A stretch of 64,000 nt of DNA from Arthrobacter sp. Leaf137 (GTDB lineage Bacteria > Actinomycetota > Actinomycetes > Actinomycetales > Micrococcaceae). Shown here one piece after another: positions 25,477 through 35,343 of this stretch; position 1 is the stretch's first letter, and the number at the start of each line of letters is the position of its first letter. The stretch is from positions 62,172 through 126,171 of the forward strand of contig NZ_LMOI01000021.1 in NCBI RefSeq assembly GCF_001423525.1. The letters run 5' to 3'. A program made the position numbers and the translations under genes. Below the pieces are notes generated by a model. That model was given only the letters and a program-made list of their open reading frames with translations. It was not told where the DNA came from and did no database searches.

Positions 25477-28350
25477 TTAGACGCGCGGCTTTTCGCGCAT
25501 CTCGAAGGTCTCGATGATGTCACCTTCGGTGATGTCGTTGTACGAGCCAAGACCGATACCACATTCGAAGTCCGTGCGGACCTCGGTGGCGTCGTCCTTG
25601 AAGCGCTTGAGCGTCTCGATGGTGAGGTTGTCGCCGATGATCTTGCCGTCGCGGCTGATCCGTGCCTTGGTGTTGCGGCGGATGATGCCGGAGCGGACGA
25701 TCGAGCCGGCGATGTTTCCGAACTTGGAAGAGCGGAAGACTTCGCGGACCTCGGCGGTGCCAAGCTGGAATTCCTCGTATTCCGGCTTGAGCATGCCCTT
25801 GAGCGCTGCTTCGATGTCATCGATTGCTGCGTAGATGACGGAGTAGAAGCGCATGTCGACGCCTTCGCGGTCTGCCAGGTCGGCAACCCGCTCGGCGGGC
25901 TTGACGTTGAAGCCGATGATGACGGCGCTGTCCACTGTTGCCAGGTTGACGTCGTTCTGCGTGATGGCACCCACACCGCGGTGGATGACGCGCAGCTGCA
26001 CGCCTTCGCCGACGTCGATCTTGAGCAGGGCGTCTTCGAGGGCTTCCACGGCACCGGACACGTCACCCTTGAGGATGAGGTTGAGGGTGTCGATCTTGCC
26101 GTCGGCCACTGCCTGGTCGAAGTCTTCGAGGCTGATGCGCTTGCGGCGCTTGGCGAGCTGGGCGTTGCGGTCAGCTGCTTCACGCTTTTCGGCGATCTGG
26201 CGGGCGGTCCGCTCGTCGGAGGTCACCAGGAAGGTGTCACCGGCGCGCGGCACGTTGGACAGGCCGAGGACCTGGACGGGGCGGGACGGGAGTGCCACGT
26301 CGAGTGCTTCGCCGTCTTCGTCGAACATGGCGCGGACGCGGCCGTGGGCCGTGCCTGCCACGATCGTGTCGCCGACTGCCAGCGTTCCGGACTGCACCAG
26401 GACGGTGGCAACCGCACCGCGGCCCTTGTCCAGGTTCGCTTCGATCGCGATACCGCGGGCGGCCTTATCCGGGTTGGCCCGGAGGTCCAGTGCGGCGTCT
26501 GCGGTCAGCAGCACAGCGTCGATCAGCTCGTTGATGTTGAGGTTCTGGCGGGCAGAGACCTCAACGAACATGGTGTCGCCACCGTATTCCTCGGGAACCA
26601 GGCCGTACTCGGTCAGCTGGCCCTTGACCTTGTCAGGGTTGGCGCCTTCCTTGTCGATCTTGTTCACTGCCACGACGATCGGCACGTTGGCCGCCTGGGC
26701 GTGGTTGAGTGCTTCAACGGTCTGCGGCATGACACCGTCATCGGCTGCCACCACGAGGATGGCGATGTCGGTGACCTTCGCACCACGGGCACGCATGGCG
26801 GTGAACGCTTCGTGGCCCGGGGTATCGATGAAGGTGATGTCGCGCTCGACGCCTTCGTGTTCGTGGCTGATCTGGTAGGCACCGATGTGCTGGGTGATGC
26901 CACCGTGTTCGCCGGCCACGACATCCGAGTTGCGGATGGCGTCCAGGAGCCGGGTCTTACCGTGATCAACGTGGCCCATGACGGTGACCACGGGAGCACG
27001 CGGTTCGAGTTCTTCGTCGCCTTCGGCCTCAAGCTCGGCCTCGACGTCGATATCGAACGTGGAGAGCAGTTCGCGCTCTTCGTCCTCGGGGGAGACAACC
27101 TGGAGCTTGTAGCCCAGTTCTTCGCCGAGGAGCGCGAAAGTGTCTTCGTCCAGCGACTGGGTGGCAGTGGCCATTTCACCGAGGTGGAACAGCACGGTGA
27201 CCAGTGCGGCGGGGTTCGCCTCGATCTTGTCGGCGAAGTCCGTGATGGACGAGCCTCGGCGCAGGCGGATCACAGTGTTGCCATCGCCGCGGGGTACGCT
27301 CACGCCACCCAGCGACGGTGCGCTCATCTGCTCAAGTTCCTGGCGCTTTGCGCGCTTCGACTTGCGCTGCTTGCCGCGGCCTGCGCCGCCCTTACCGAAG
27401 GCACCCTGGGTACCGCCGCGACCGCGGCCGCCCTTGCCGAAGCCACCGCCGGCGGGAGCACCGCCGCCGCCACCGGGACCACCGGTGCCGGGTGCGCCGG
27501 GGCGCCCCGGACCGCGTCCGCCGGCGCCCGGACGTCCTGCACCGGCAGGTGCGGGACGCTCAGTGCGGTTGGGCATCATGCCCGGAGTGGGACGGGGACC
27601 ACCGGGGCGCGGTGCGCCGGGACGGGGGCCACCGGCACCTGCTGCGGGACGGGGCCCACCTGCACCGGGAGCGGGACGCGGACCACCGGGACGGGGGCCA
27701 CCGGCGCCTGCCGCGGGACGGGGACCGCCGGGGCGTTCTCCGTCGCTGCGGCCGGGACGGGGCATGCCCTGGGAAGTTGCGAAGGGGTTGTTGCCCGGAC
27801 GGGGTGCACGGTCACCGTCGCCGCCACGGCCGCGGGGCATGCCCTGCGAGGTGGCGAACGGGTTGTTGCCCGGACGGGGGCCGCCGGGACGGGGTGCCGA
27901 GGAACCCTGTGAAGAGCCGCCCTGGCGGGGTGCGGGGGCGGGAGTCTCAGCCTTGGGGCCGGGACGGGCACCGGGCTTGGCGCCCGTGGACGGAGCCGCG
28001 GGTGCCGCAGACGACGCCTGGGGTGCCGCCGGAGCGGAAGCTGCCGGAGCTGCCGGAGCAGCGGGGGCCGGAGCCTCGACCTTGGGGGCCGGAGCCTTGG
28101 GCGCGGCGGGGCCGGGAGCCGGAGCTGCCGGGCGTGATTCCGCCGCGGGGGCGGGTGCCTTGGGAGCGGCAGGTGCCGCAGCCTTGTTGGCGGCGTCGGG
28201 GAAGGCGTTACGCAGCTTCCGCACGACGGGGGCCTCAATGGTGGAAGAGGCGGAGCGAACGAATTCGCCCAGTTCCTGCAGTTTTGTTACTGCATCTTTG
28301 GAAGTGATACCGAGCTCTTTGGCGAGCTCATGTACGCGGACCTTGGCCAC
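25477..28350 (-). CDS. infB: Translation initiation factor IF-2
   Basis: IF-2 is the GTPase that brings fMet-tRNA to the 30S subunit. The 957-residue protein has an N-terminal IF2N domain ([16 protein letters not shown]), then about 270 residues of Pro/Gly/Arg/Ala-rich low-complexity linker, a second IF2N-like part, the G domain with [16 protein letters not shown] and [13 protein letters not shown], and the beta-barrel and C2 domains that bind tRNA. Translation starts at GTG 28350 after AGGAGA. It is downstream of ylxR in the standard operon. Confidence 0.97.
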   Translation of the reverse strand: MAKVRVHELAKELGITSKDAVTKLQELGEFVRSASSTIEAPVVRKLRNAFPDAANKAAAPAAPKAPAPAAESRPAAPAPGPAAPKAPAPKVEAPAPAAPAAPAASAPAAPQASSAAPAAPSTGAKPGARPGPKAETPAPAPRQGGSSQGSSAPRPGGPRPGNNPFATSQGMPRGRGGDGDRAPRPGNNPFATSQGMPRPGRSDGERPGGPRPAAGAGGPRPGGPRPAPGAGGPRPAAGAGGPRPGAPRPGGPRPTPGMMPNRTERPAPAGAGRPGAGGRGPGRPGAPGTGGPGGGGGAPAGGGFGKGGRGRGGTQGAFGKGGAGRGKQRKSKRAKRQELEQMSAPSLGGVSVPRGDGNTVIRLRRGSSITDFADKIEANPAALVTVLFHLGEMATATQSLDEDTFALLGEELGYKLQVVSPEDEERELLSTFDIDVEAELEAEGDEELEPRAPVVTVMGHVDHGKTRLLDAIRNSDVVAGEHGGITQHIGAYQISHEHEGVERDITFIDTPGHEAFTAMRARGAKVTDIAILVVAADDGVMPQTVEALNHAQAANVPIVVAVNKIDKEGANPDKVKGQLTEYGLVPEEYGGDTMFVEVSARQNLNINELIDAVLLTADAALDLRANPDKAARGIAIEANLDKGRGAVATVLVQSGTLAVGDTIVAGTAHGRVRAMFDEDGEALDVALPSRPVQVLGLSNVPRAGDTFLVTSDERTARQIAEKREAADRNAQLAKRRKRISLEDFDQAVADGKIDTLNLILKGDVSGAVEALEDALLKIDVGEGVQLRVIHRGVGAITQNDVNLATVDSAVIIGFNVKPAERVADLADREGVDMRFYSVIYAAIDDIEAALKGMLKPEYEEFQLGTAEVREVFRSSKFGNIAGSIVRSGIIRRNTKARISRDGKIIGDNLTIETLKRFKDDATEVRTDFECGIGLGSYNDITEGDIIETFEMREKPRV
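27760..27879. repeat. Coding repeat in the IF-2 linker
   Basis: Two copies of a roughly 45-bp unit (27760-27804 and 27834-27879) encode [15 protein letters not shown] twice, within a longer stretch of degenerate PRPxxGAGG units. The copies differ at several third positions, so the protein repeat is older than a recent DNA slippage event. Confidence 0.75.
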
Positions 28351-28502
28351 ATTTCTCCTGTCTCGGTCCGCACCGAGCCAGGTACGAACCGTCTACTTCT
28401 TACTGCGGACCCTGGCCGCGGTTGGTGCGGAAGGGCCCATTGCAGAGCGCAACAAAGTTGTCATCGTTACGCACTCATCGCTGGGAACTCATCGGGTTTC
28501 CA

Positions 28503-28865
28503 TCAGACTTCTGACCCGCTTTCAGGTTGGACGGTTGGTGCTGCAGCCACCGGGGCGCCTGCGGAGGCCGGGCCTGGCTTGATCCGGCGTTCGACGTCGG
28601 CGGTTTCGGTTACGCCCCCAAGGGCACGTCCGAATGCCCGCCGTTTGAGCGCCAGGGCAAGGCACGATTCGCTGGGATGCAGCCATGCACCCCGGCCAGC
28701 CATCCGGCGTCGTTCATCCACCAGGACAGCGGATGAACCGCTGCCGCCGGCGACGAGCCGGATTAACTCAGTCTGCGGACCTTTCTTCCGGCAGCCGATG
28801 CAGGTACGTTCCGGCCGATTTCCGCTGGTAGGTGTTGCTGCCACGGTGATCGTCCTGACGTTCAT
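28503..28865 (-). CDS. ylxR: YlxR-family (DUF448) RNA-binding protein
   Basis: A 120-residue protein with the YlxR core RTCIGCRKKGPQTELIRLV, the GRGAWLHPSESCLALALKRR motif and a short variable tail. YlxR is a small basic nucleic-acid-binding protein encoded between nusA and infB in many Gram-positives, reported to influence RNase P or transcription. The start is the ATG at 28865 (MNVRTITVA). The 152 bases between it and infB contain no obvious element beyond the infB ribosome site. Confidence 0.9.
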   Translation of the reverse strand: MNVRTITVAATPTSGNRPERTCIGCRKKGPQTELIRLVAGGSGSSAVLVDERRRMAGRGAWLHPSESCLALALKRRAFGRALGGVTETADVERRIKPGPASAGAPVAAAPTVQPESGSEV

Positions 28866-28965
28866 ATCTGCTGGCCCCCGCAGGTCCTGTGCCGCTGTTG
28901 CGGAACGGGCACGCGAAGGCGCACTACTGCCGGCCGTTAGGCGCGGACCTATCTATTCTAGCCCC

Positions 28966-29015
28966 TTCGGGCCGTTCTGCCCGAACCCGTGGCCTGCCAC
29001 GGTGTGGCAGGCCAC
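28966..29015 (-). terminator. Two consecutive hairpins between nusA and ylxR
   Basis: A perfect 12-bp hairpin (GTGGCCTGCCAC, loop ACC, complement; 28989-29015) is followed, in transcription direction, by a 7-bp hairpin TTCGGGC/GCCCGAA (28966-28985). Neither is followed by a U-run; TAGAAT, a possible -10 hexamer, comes next. This may partly insulate ylxR-infB from rimP-nusA. The role is inferred. Confidence 0.5.
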
Positions 29016-29039
29016 CTGGGACGGGGCGCTGAAAGTGCT

Positions 29040-30020
29040 TCAGTTTTCCTTCGGCGCTGCGGCGTCGGAAACGATGTCGATACGCCAACCGGTCAGCTTG
29101 GCGGCGAGGCGGGCGTTCTGGCCTTCCTTGCCGATCGCCAGGGACAGCTGGTAGTCGGGGACCACCACCCGCGCCGAGCGGGTTGCTTCGTCGGTGATGG
29201 TGACGGAATTCACGCGCGACGGCGAGAGGGCGCTGGCGATGAACGTCGCCGGGTTCTCGCTGAAGTCAACGATGTCGATCTTTTCGTCGTTGAGCTCCGT
29301 CATGACGGCGCGGACGCGGGAACCCATCTCACCGATGCAGGCGCCCTTGGCGTTGATGCCGGATGCGTTGGCCTTCACGGCGATTTTGGTCCGGTGCCCT
29401 GCTTCGCGTGCCAGTGCCACAATCTCCACTGAGTGGTCCGCGATTTCCGGGACCTCCAGTTCAAACAGCTTGCGGACGAGGCCCGGGTGGGAGCGGGACA
29501 GCGTGACGGACGGACCCTTGGTGCCGCGGTGGACGTCGATGACGAGGGCGCGGAGCCTGTTGCCGTGGATGTACTTCTCCCCCGGCACCTGCTCGGGCGG
29601 CGGCAGGAGCGCTTCCAGCGAACCGAGGTTCACCTGGATCATGTGCGGGTTGTTGCCCTGCTGGATGGTGCCGGATACCAGCTCACCTTCGCGGCCCTTG
29701 AACTCGCCCAGTACGTTGTCATCCTCAACGTCGCGCAGGCGCTGCAGGATGATCTGGCGGGCGGTACTGGCAGCGATGCGGCCGAAGCCCGCGGGGGTGT
29801 CTTCGAACTCGCCGATCGGGGCGCCGTCGTCGTCAATTTCAACAGCCCAGATGGTCACGTGGCCGCTCTTGCGGTCAAGCTCTGCACGGGCTTTTTCGAA
29901 GGCGCCGGGCGACTTGTGATAGGCCACCAGCAGCGCCTGCTCAATGGTGGGAATCAGGAGGTCCAGCGGAATTTCACGCTCACGCTCCAAAAGTCTCAGT
30001 GCGCTCATGTCAATATCCAT
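29040..30020 (-). CDS. nusA: Transcription termination/antitermination factor NusA
   Basis: NusA binds RNA polymerase and modulates pausing, termination and rRNA antitermination. The 326-residue protein has the N-terminal polymerase-binding domain, an S1 domain ([21 protein letters not shown]) and two KH domains, the last with [28 protein letters not shown] (conserved core quoted in part). It lacks the acidic C-terminal repeats of E. coli NusA, as is usual in actinobacteria. The start ATG shares one base with the rimP stop (TGATG). Confidence 0.97.
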   Translation of the reverse strand: MDIDMSALRLLEREREIPLDLLIPTIEQALLVAYHKSPGAFEKARAELDRKSGHVTIWAVEIDDDGAPIGEFEDTPAGFGRIAASTARQIILQRLRDVEDDNVLGEFKGREGELVSGTIQQGNNPHMIQVNLGSLEALLPPPEQVPGEKYIHGNRLRALVIDVHRGTKGPSVTLSRSHPGLVRKLFELEVPEIADHSVEIVALAREAGHRTKIAVKANASGINAKGACIGEMGSRVRAVMTELNDEKIDIVDFSENPATFIASALSPSRVNSVTITDEATRSARVVVPDYQLSLAIGKEGQNARLAAKLTGWRIDIVSDAAAPKEN

Positions 30021-30637
30021 CAGGCCTCCTCGGAAGGTCCATTGTGTTCTGGTTCCAGGCCATCTTCCGAAAGGTGGCTGAATTCGATCTCGACTTTTCC
30101 GGTGCGGATCCTGTCGAAAGGAAGTTTTACGGGATCGCCCTGCTTGGGTTTCATGCCCTTCTTGACGGCGATTTCCGGTACCAGGGTGACTCCCCCGTCA
30201 TCCACCGACTGGATGCGTCCGGTGATGTTCTCACCCTGGATGACCTTGACGCTGGCAATCCGGCCTTTGGCGCGGTGCCAGTGGCGCGGTTCCGTCAGGG
30301 GGCGGCCGACGCCGGGTGACGAGACTTCGAGGTCGTACGGGCGGGTGTCGGCGCCGGGATCTGTATCGAGGACATCCGAGAGCACCTTCGAGATGTCAGC
30401 GATGACATCGAGGCTCACGCCGCCGGTTTCTTCCTGAGGCAGGTCCACCACGACGTGGAGCACCCGGTGGGAGCCGGCAACGTTGATGGTGACGTCCTCG
30501 AGGTACAGCCGGTTGGCCAGGACGGACGGTTCAAGGAGGGCCCGGAGCCGGTCGGCTTCCGGGTTGTGGGCCTGCGCGGAATCAGCCTTCCCCGGTGCGG
30601 TGTGGTCTGATGGAGCCTGGGCTTCTGCATTGCTCAC
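30020..30637 (-). CDS. rimP: Ribosome maturation factor RimP
   Basis: RimP assists 30S subunit maturation. The 205-residue protein has [21 protein letters not shown] and the conserved [20 protein letters not shown], followed by an SH3-like C-terminal domain. GTG 30637 is chosen because GGAGG precedes it and the upstream codons are not family-like; an ATG at 30688 is possible. It is the first gene of the rimP-nusA unit. In related genomes proS usually lies just upstream, but here four unrelated genes intervene. Confidence 0.93.
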   Translation of the reverse strand: MSNAEAQAPSDHTAPGKADSAQAHNPEADRLRALLEPSVLANRLYLEDVTINVAGSHRVLHVVVDLPQEETGGVSLDVIADISKVLSDVLDTDPGADTRPYDLEVSSPGVGRPLTEPRHWHRAKGRIASVKVIQGENITGRIQSVDDGGVTLVPEIAVKKGMKPKQGDPVKLPFDRIRTGKVEIEFSHLSEDGLEPEHNGPSEEA

Positions 30638-30777
30638 GATGCCGGCCGCCTCCCTTATAGATGATGTGGTGTGTACTAGCGTAGCCATTTTACCGGTCCA
30701 GTGGTGCACCCGGATCCCCTTCCGCCGTGACACCATGGTCTGTTGTGAAAGACGACAGCCAGGAAAGAAAACCGCGG

Positions 30778-31953
30778 ATGCGCTACGTGCGGTACGCCGT
30801 CTTTTCGCTGGCAGCCCTGCTGGTCCTCAGCCTTGGATTCGCCGTCATTCCGGGCGAGCAGCCCGCTCCGGCCCCGCCGACGTTCACCGATCAGGCCCGC
30901 GCGGCTGCCCTGGAAGACGCCTTGGCACTGCGGGCGGCAGGGTTGGACCTTGCCGCCCCGGGGGCAGGTGACGGCGTTGCGGGGCGTCCCGCGCAGGCGG
31001 TTGTGACGTTGCTGACTCTCCAGGCCCGCGCCTTCCTGCCGGCGGGTTCGCCGGCGTCACCATCGGCCCGCCCCTCCACGTCGCCCGGCCCGTCCGCGAC
31101 AACCCACCCAACGGCGTCGGGGTCCCCGGCGCCGGCTGCTGCTCCCAATGCCGTGGATCTGGCCAGGGCCTTGGCCGCCAGCGGTTCCCGCCGGCTCAAG
31201 GATGCGCAGGAGGCCGACGGCGGGATGGCGCGCCTGCTCGCGGGTGCGGGGACCGCACAGCTGCTGGCCGCCCGGCAACTGGCCGCAGCCGCCGGTGAGC
31301 CGGGCGCAGTCACGGGGGCTGCCGCGGACCAGGCGGACGCGGCCGCAGGTTCAGGCCAGCAGGCCGGCTCCGCCCCCACGCCGCTGACGGCGGATTGCCC
31401 GTTCGCGGCACCTGGCACCACCGCCGCGCCCCTGGGCGCAACACCGGGAGGAGCGTCGCCCGCAAGCGGCAGTCTTTCCGCAGAGGGTGCCGCCGGAGAA
31501 ACTGTCGAAGCGGGAACTGCCGGGGCCGCGCTTGCGGCCGTGCTGCAGGCTGAGCAGAAGGCGGCCTACGGCTACCAGGCAGCCATGCCGCGCCTGGCTG
31601 CGGAAGATGTCGTGCCGGCGTCGGAATTCCTCCGGCAGCACCGGGCCGTCGCGGAAGAAACCGAAAACCGCCTCCGGCTGGCGTGCCAGGCGCCCCGGCC
31701 GCAGCCGCCGGGATACGCCCTGGACGCAGAATTTCTGAGCGCGCCGGCCACGGGGTTGGGCACGCTCGAGGCAGCTGCTTTGCCCGTTTACGGCGACCTG
31801 GTTGCCTTGACCGGGGGCACGGACCGGGCGTGGGCTCTCTCGATGCTTGAATCCGCTGTTGCCCGGACCGCCCGTTGGGGCGCTGAGCCGGGCCCGGTGC
31901 CGGGCATCGTCCTGGATACCGCCATGTTGCCCGCGCTACCGGCCGGCGGTTAG
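30778..31953 (+). CDS. Membrane-anchored DUF4439 ferritin-like protein
   Basis: A 391-residue protein. An N-terminal hydrophobic segment (VFSLAALLVLSLGFAVIPG) is followed by a long Ala/Pro/Ser-rich region and a C-terminal helical domain of about 140 residues (ALAAVLQAEQKAAYGYQAAMPRL). That domain resembles the DUF4439 ferritin-like bundle. Metal ligands are not clear enough to assign a reaction. AGGAAAG precedes ATG 30778; an upstream GTG (30745) is an alternative. It points away from rimP, sharing a 140-base promoter gap, and is followed by the APH-like kinase gene. Confidence 0.72.
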   Translation: MRYVRYAVFSLAALLVLSLGFAVIPGEQPAPAPPTFTDQARAAALEDALALRAAGLDLAAPGAGDGVAGRPAQAVVTLLTLQARAFLPAGSPASPSARPSTSPGPSATTHPTASGSPAPAAAPNAVDLARALAASGSRRLKDAQEADGGMARLLAGAGTAQLLAARQLAAAAGEPGAVTGAAADQADAAAGSGQQAGSAPTPLTADCPFAAPGTTAAPLGATPGGASPASGSLSAEGAAGETVEAGTAGAALAAVLQAEQKAAYGYQAAMPRLAAEDVVPASEFLRQHRAVAEETENRLRLACQAPRPQPPGYALDAEFLSAPATGLGTLEAAALPVYGDLVALTGGTDRAWALSMLESAVARTARWGAEPGPVPGIVLDTAMLPALPAGG

Positions 31954-31976
31954 CCCGCCCTGCAGACACTAGGCTG

Positions 31977-33035
31977 ATGCCGATGACTCCAGCAACGAGC
32001 GTGCCCGTCCCGTCCGAACTCGCCGCCAGGTATCGGCGAAGCAGTTCCGGGCGGGCCTGGCTTGCCTCGCTGCCGGGCCTGATTGCCGGCCGGATGGAAC
32101 AGTGGAACCTGGCGTCCGCCCTCCTTCCAGGGGCCCTGCCCTGGAGCGGCCATGGCGCTGTGGTGGTGCCCGTGCTGAGGGAGGACGGCACGCCGGCCGC
32201 CCTCAAGGTCGCCTACCCCCATGACGAAGCACTCGGCGAGCCCCAGGCCCTGGCACTGTGGGCCGGTCGCGGTGCCGTGGGCCTGCTGGAGCGGGATGGG
32301 CAAACGTGCTCCATGCTCCTGGAACGGCTGGATGCGGGCGCCTCCCTCAACGACGTGCCGCTGGACGAGGCGGCAGCAGTGTGGGGCGGCCTGGTCCGGC
32401 AGCTCAGCCTGGTGCCCGACGCCCGGCCGGATTGGAGCGCCTTCGAACACATCGCGGCCCGCGCCGAGCAGTGGAGCGATGAGTTTCCCGCGGACTGGGA
32501 CCGGTTGGGCCGGCCCTTTCCGCGGTGGCTGCTCGAGGCTGCCCTTGAGGTCTGCCAGACCCGCGGCGCTGTGGGCCGCCGCTCCGCCCGTGACGTGCTG
32601 GTCCACACTGACCTGCACTTCCTGAACATCCTGGCCCGTCCCGACACCGGGCGGCCCGGAAGCCGACAGCCGGCCGGACGGTACGTTGCGATCGACCCGC
32701 AGCCGCTGATCGGCGAGGCCGAGTTCGCCGTCGCTCCGCTGCTGTGGAACCGGCTGTACGACCTGCCGGCGGACGGTCCGGAGGCGGCGCTGCGGCGCCG
32801 CTGTGAAGAATTCAGTACCGCGGCAGGACTGGACCCGGAGGCAGCCCGGCAGTGGGCGGTCGTCCGGGAGGTGGCGAATGCCCTCTGGTATGCGGCCGAA
32901 CCCCACCACCGGGGCGACCTTGCCCGGTCCCTCTGGGTGGCCAGTACGCTGGCGGGACGGACGCTGCCGGGGTTGCCGCCGGCCCGTTTGCTGCCTGAAC
33001 CGGGGCAGGACAGTGGGTCCGGAACGCTCCGCTGA
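31977..33035 (+). CDS. APH(6)/hydroxyurea-resistance-type kinase
   Basis: A 352-residue protein of the aminoglycoside/hydroxyurea phosphotransferase family. The catalytic loop VHTDLHFLNIL (HxDxxxxN) and the metal-binding YVAIDPQPLIGEAEF are intact, and VAYPHDEALGEPQALALW holds the ATP-side conserved glutamate. Members phosphorylate streptomycin or hydroxyurea, but many chromosomal homologues have no known resistance role. It starts 24 bases after the DUF4439 gene, so the two probably share a transcript. A resistance phenotype should not be assumed. Confidence 0.8.
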   Translation: MPMTPATSVPVPSELAARYRRSSSGRAWLASLPGLIAGRMEQWNLASALLPGALPWSGHGAVVVPVLREDGTPAALKVAYPHDEALGEPQALALWAGRGAVGLLERDGQTCSMLLERLDAGASLNDVPLDEAAAVWGGLVRQLSLVPDARPDWSAFEHIAARAEQWSDEFPADWDRLGRPFPRWLLEAALEVCQTRGAVGRRSARDVLVHTDLHFLNILARPDTGRPGSRQPAGRYVAIDPQPLIGEAEFAVAPLLWNRLYDLPADGPEAALRRRCEEFSTAAGLDPEAARQWAVVREVANALWYAAEPHHRGDLARSLWVASTLAGRTLPGLPPARLLPEPGQDSGSGTLR

Positions 33036-33070
33036 GTGACGGGTTGCTTCACCGGGTTGCAGGCAAGCCG

Positions 33071-34462
33071 TTAGTGCGCCCGCACGGCCTGGAGGGCGGA
33101 CCTGACCGCGTCCACAGCTGTTGCAACGTCGTCAGCGCCGGTCCGCCAGTTACTGACAGAGACGCGAAGGATGTCCCGGTCCCGCCACCGGGAGCCGGAC
33201 ATCCACACCCTGCCATCCGCGATGATGCGGGCGGTCACGGCCCGGGTGGTGTCGTCGTCGCCGAATGACAGGCTGACCTGGGTGTACTGCACGTCATTGA
33301 GTACTTCGACCCCGTCGATGCCCCGCAGCCCCGCAGCGATCCGTGCGGCTGCGGTGGCCAGCCCGTTGACCTGTGCGGCAACGCCGGTCCTGCCCAGGCT
33401 CCTTAGCGCCGCCCACACCGGGACGCCCCGGGCCCGCCGGGACAGTTCGGGCACCTTTTCGAACGGATCGCCCGGCCCCTCGGCATCGTGCACTAGATAG
33501 CTCGCATGCAGCCCCATGGCCGCACGCAGGGCCGGGGCGTCACGGACTATGGCGATGCCGCAGTCGTAGGGGACGTTCAGCGTCTTGTGGGCATCAGTCC
33601 CCCACGAGTCGGCGCCGTCGAATCCATCCGTCAGATGCCGCAGTTCCGGCGATGCTGCCGCCCAAAGCCCGAAGGCACCGTCGACGTGCACCCAGGCGTT
33701 GTGTTTCCTGGCCACCCTGATGGCCTCGGTAAAGGGGTCGAATGCACCGGAATGGAGGTTCCCGGCCTGCAGGCAGACGAGCGCCGGCCCGCTGCCGGCT
33801 CCCAGTGCTGCGTCCAGGGCGTCAGCAATCATCCGTCCCTGGCTGTCGGCCTCGACCACGGCCGGTTGGCCCAGCCCCAGGTACCGCAGTCCCAGGTCCA
33901 CGGTGTCGTGCCGTTCACGGCCCACGATGCAGCGGATCCGCGGCGCGCCCGCCAGCCCGTCGCGGTCCAGGTCCCAGCCGGCGTCGGCAAGGAGCCGCCA
34001 CCGCCCCGCGGCCATGCCGGTGAAGTTGGCCATCGTGGCGCCGGTCACGAACCCGACGTCGGAGCCCGCCGGCAATCCCAGCAGGTCCACAAGCCACGTC
34101 CCGGCGGCTTCCTCGATGGCAGCCATGGCAGGGGTGGCGTAGCGCAGCCCGGCGTTCTGGTCCCAGGCGCTGACCAGCCAGTCCGTGGCCAGCGCCGAGG
34201 GCAGGGTTCCGCCGATGACCCAGCCAAAGAAACGGCTGGAGGGCATCGCCATGAGACCGGGTTCGGCAGCCCGGGCCAGGAAGTCCACCACATCTTCCGC
34301 TGGGAGGCCCTGGTCCGGGAGGCTTCCGCCAAACACGTCCGTGAGGTCATGCGCCTGCAAGGCCGGGCCCACATGCCGGCCGGGAAGGCTGTCCAGCCAG
34401 GCCGTGGCGTGCCTGGCGGCCGCTTCCAAGGCCGGCCCGTAGGCGTCGTCGCCGTGTGACAT
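33071..34462 (-). CDS. Group II PLP-dependent decarboxylase/aminotransferase
   Basis: A 463-residue fold-type I PLP enzyme of the pyridoxal-dependent (aromatic-L-amino-acid) decarboxylase family. The PLP region WVHVDGAFGLWAA ends with the aspartate-containing block, and the Schiff-base lysine is K293 in TDAHKTLNVPYDCG. FVTGATMANFTGMAAGR resembles the SGGSxAN block of these enzymes. The substrate (aromatic or acidic amino acid) is not determinable. It converges on the kinase gene with a 35-base gap. Confidence 0.83.
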   Translation of the reverse strand: MSHGDDAYGPALEAAARHATAWLDSLPGRHVGPALQAHDLTDVFGGSLPDQGLPAEDVVDFLARAAEPGLMAMPSSRFFGWVIGGTLPSALATDWLVSAWDQNAGLRYATPAMAAIEEAAGTWLVDLLGLPAGSDVGFVTGATMANFTGMAAGRWRLLADAGWDLDRDGLAGAPRIRCIVGRERHDTVDLGLRYLGLGQPAVVEADSQGRMIADALDAALGAGSGPALVCLQAGNLHSGAFDPFTEAIRVARKHNAWVHVDGAFGLWAAASPELRHLTDGFDGADSWGTDAHKTLNVPYDCGIAIVRDAPALRAAMGLHASYLVHDAEGPGDPFEKVPELSRRARGVPVWAALRSLGRTGVAAQVNGLATAAARIAAGLRGIDGVEVLNDVQYTQVSLSFGDDDTTRAVTARIIADGRVWMSGSRWRDRDILRVSVSNWRTGADDVATAVDAVRSALQAVRAH

Positions 34463-34540
34463 ACCTGCATGCTACGCGCTGTCCCGGGCAGCGACGAGGG
34501 GTGCCGCCGCTGGGTCCGGACCATGCCGGGGCGGGGCCGG

Positions 34541-35335
34541 TCAGGCGAAGTTTTCCTGCCACACGTCAAACCCGAGTTTAACGATCAGGGCGGCCACCAC
34601 CACCAGGAATACCACCCTGACGAACCGGCTTCCCTGCTTGACCGCGGTCCGTGCGCCAAGGTAGCCGCCGGCCATGTTGGCGATGCCCAGCAGCAGGCCG
34701 AGTCCCCACAGGATCGAGCCGTGCGGCAGGAAGAACATGAGGGCACCGGCATTGGTTGCCATGTTCACGATCTTGGCCTTGGCACTGGCCTCCAGGAACG
34801 CGTAGCCCATGGCCGATACCAGCGCGATGACGAGGAACGATCCGGTGCCCGGACCGATCAGGCCATCATAGAAACCGATGACCGCACCGATCAGGCAGGC
34901 CACGACGTAGTGCTTGTGGCCGTCGTGCCGCAGCGCCGTAATGTCCCCGACGTTGGGCTTGAGTGCCGTGAAAAGCGCGACGGCGACCAGCGCGGCGACG
35001 ATGATCGGCTTAAAGACGCTGGCGGGCAGGTTGGCCGCCAGGATCGCGCCGCCGAAGCTCCCGGCGAGGGCAATCACCGCCATGGGCAGCGCCGTCTTCA
35101 GGTCCGGCCCCACCCGGCGGTAATAGGTGACGGCACTGGTGGTTGTCCCAAAAATCGAACCCAGTTTGTTGGTTGCCAGCGCCTGCACCGGCGTGATGCC
35201 CGGGACCAGCAGCAGCGCGGGCAACTGGATCAGCCCTCCCCCGCCCACCACCGCATCGACCCAGCCGGCACCGAAGCCGGCCAGGACGATGAGGATGAGG
35301 GTGGTCAGCTGGAGATGCTCAAGACCGAAGTCCAC
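34541..35335 (-). CDS. TauE/SafE-family sulfite/sulfonate exporter-like permease
   Basis: A 264-residue integral membrane protein with about eight hydrophobic helices in two related halves. The family motifs GGGGLIQLPALLL in the first half and GFYDGLIGPGTGSFLV in the second are clear. Relatives move sulfite, sulfonates or other organic anions; the substrate here is unknown. It lies 9 bases before the proS stop-side end, in the same direction, so it is downstream of proS in one transcript. Confidence 0.85.
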   Translation of the reverse strand: MDFGLEHLQLTTLILIVLAGFGAGWVDAVVGGGGLIQLPALLLVPGITPVQALATNKLGSIFGTTTSAVTYYRRVGPDLKTALPMAVIALAGSFGGAILAANLPASVFKPIIVAALVAVALFTALKPNVGDITALRHDGHKHYVVACLIGAVIGFYDGLIGPGTGSFLVIALVSAMGYAFLEASAKAKIVNMATNAGALMFFLPHGSILWGLGLLLGIANMAGGYLGARTAVKQGSRFVRVVFLVVVAALIVKLGFDVWQENFA

Positions 35336-35343
35336 GCCCGGGA

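Noticed and set aside
25081-27912. A 943-codon plus-strand open frame
   Set aside because: Antisense to infB and rbfA; low-complexity Gly/Thr/Ala-rich translation mirrors the IF-2 linker.
31977-33035. Calling the kinase an antibiotic-resistance gene
   Set aside because: Family membership alone does not show resistance; it lies in a stable chromosomal context with no mobile element.
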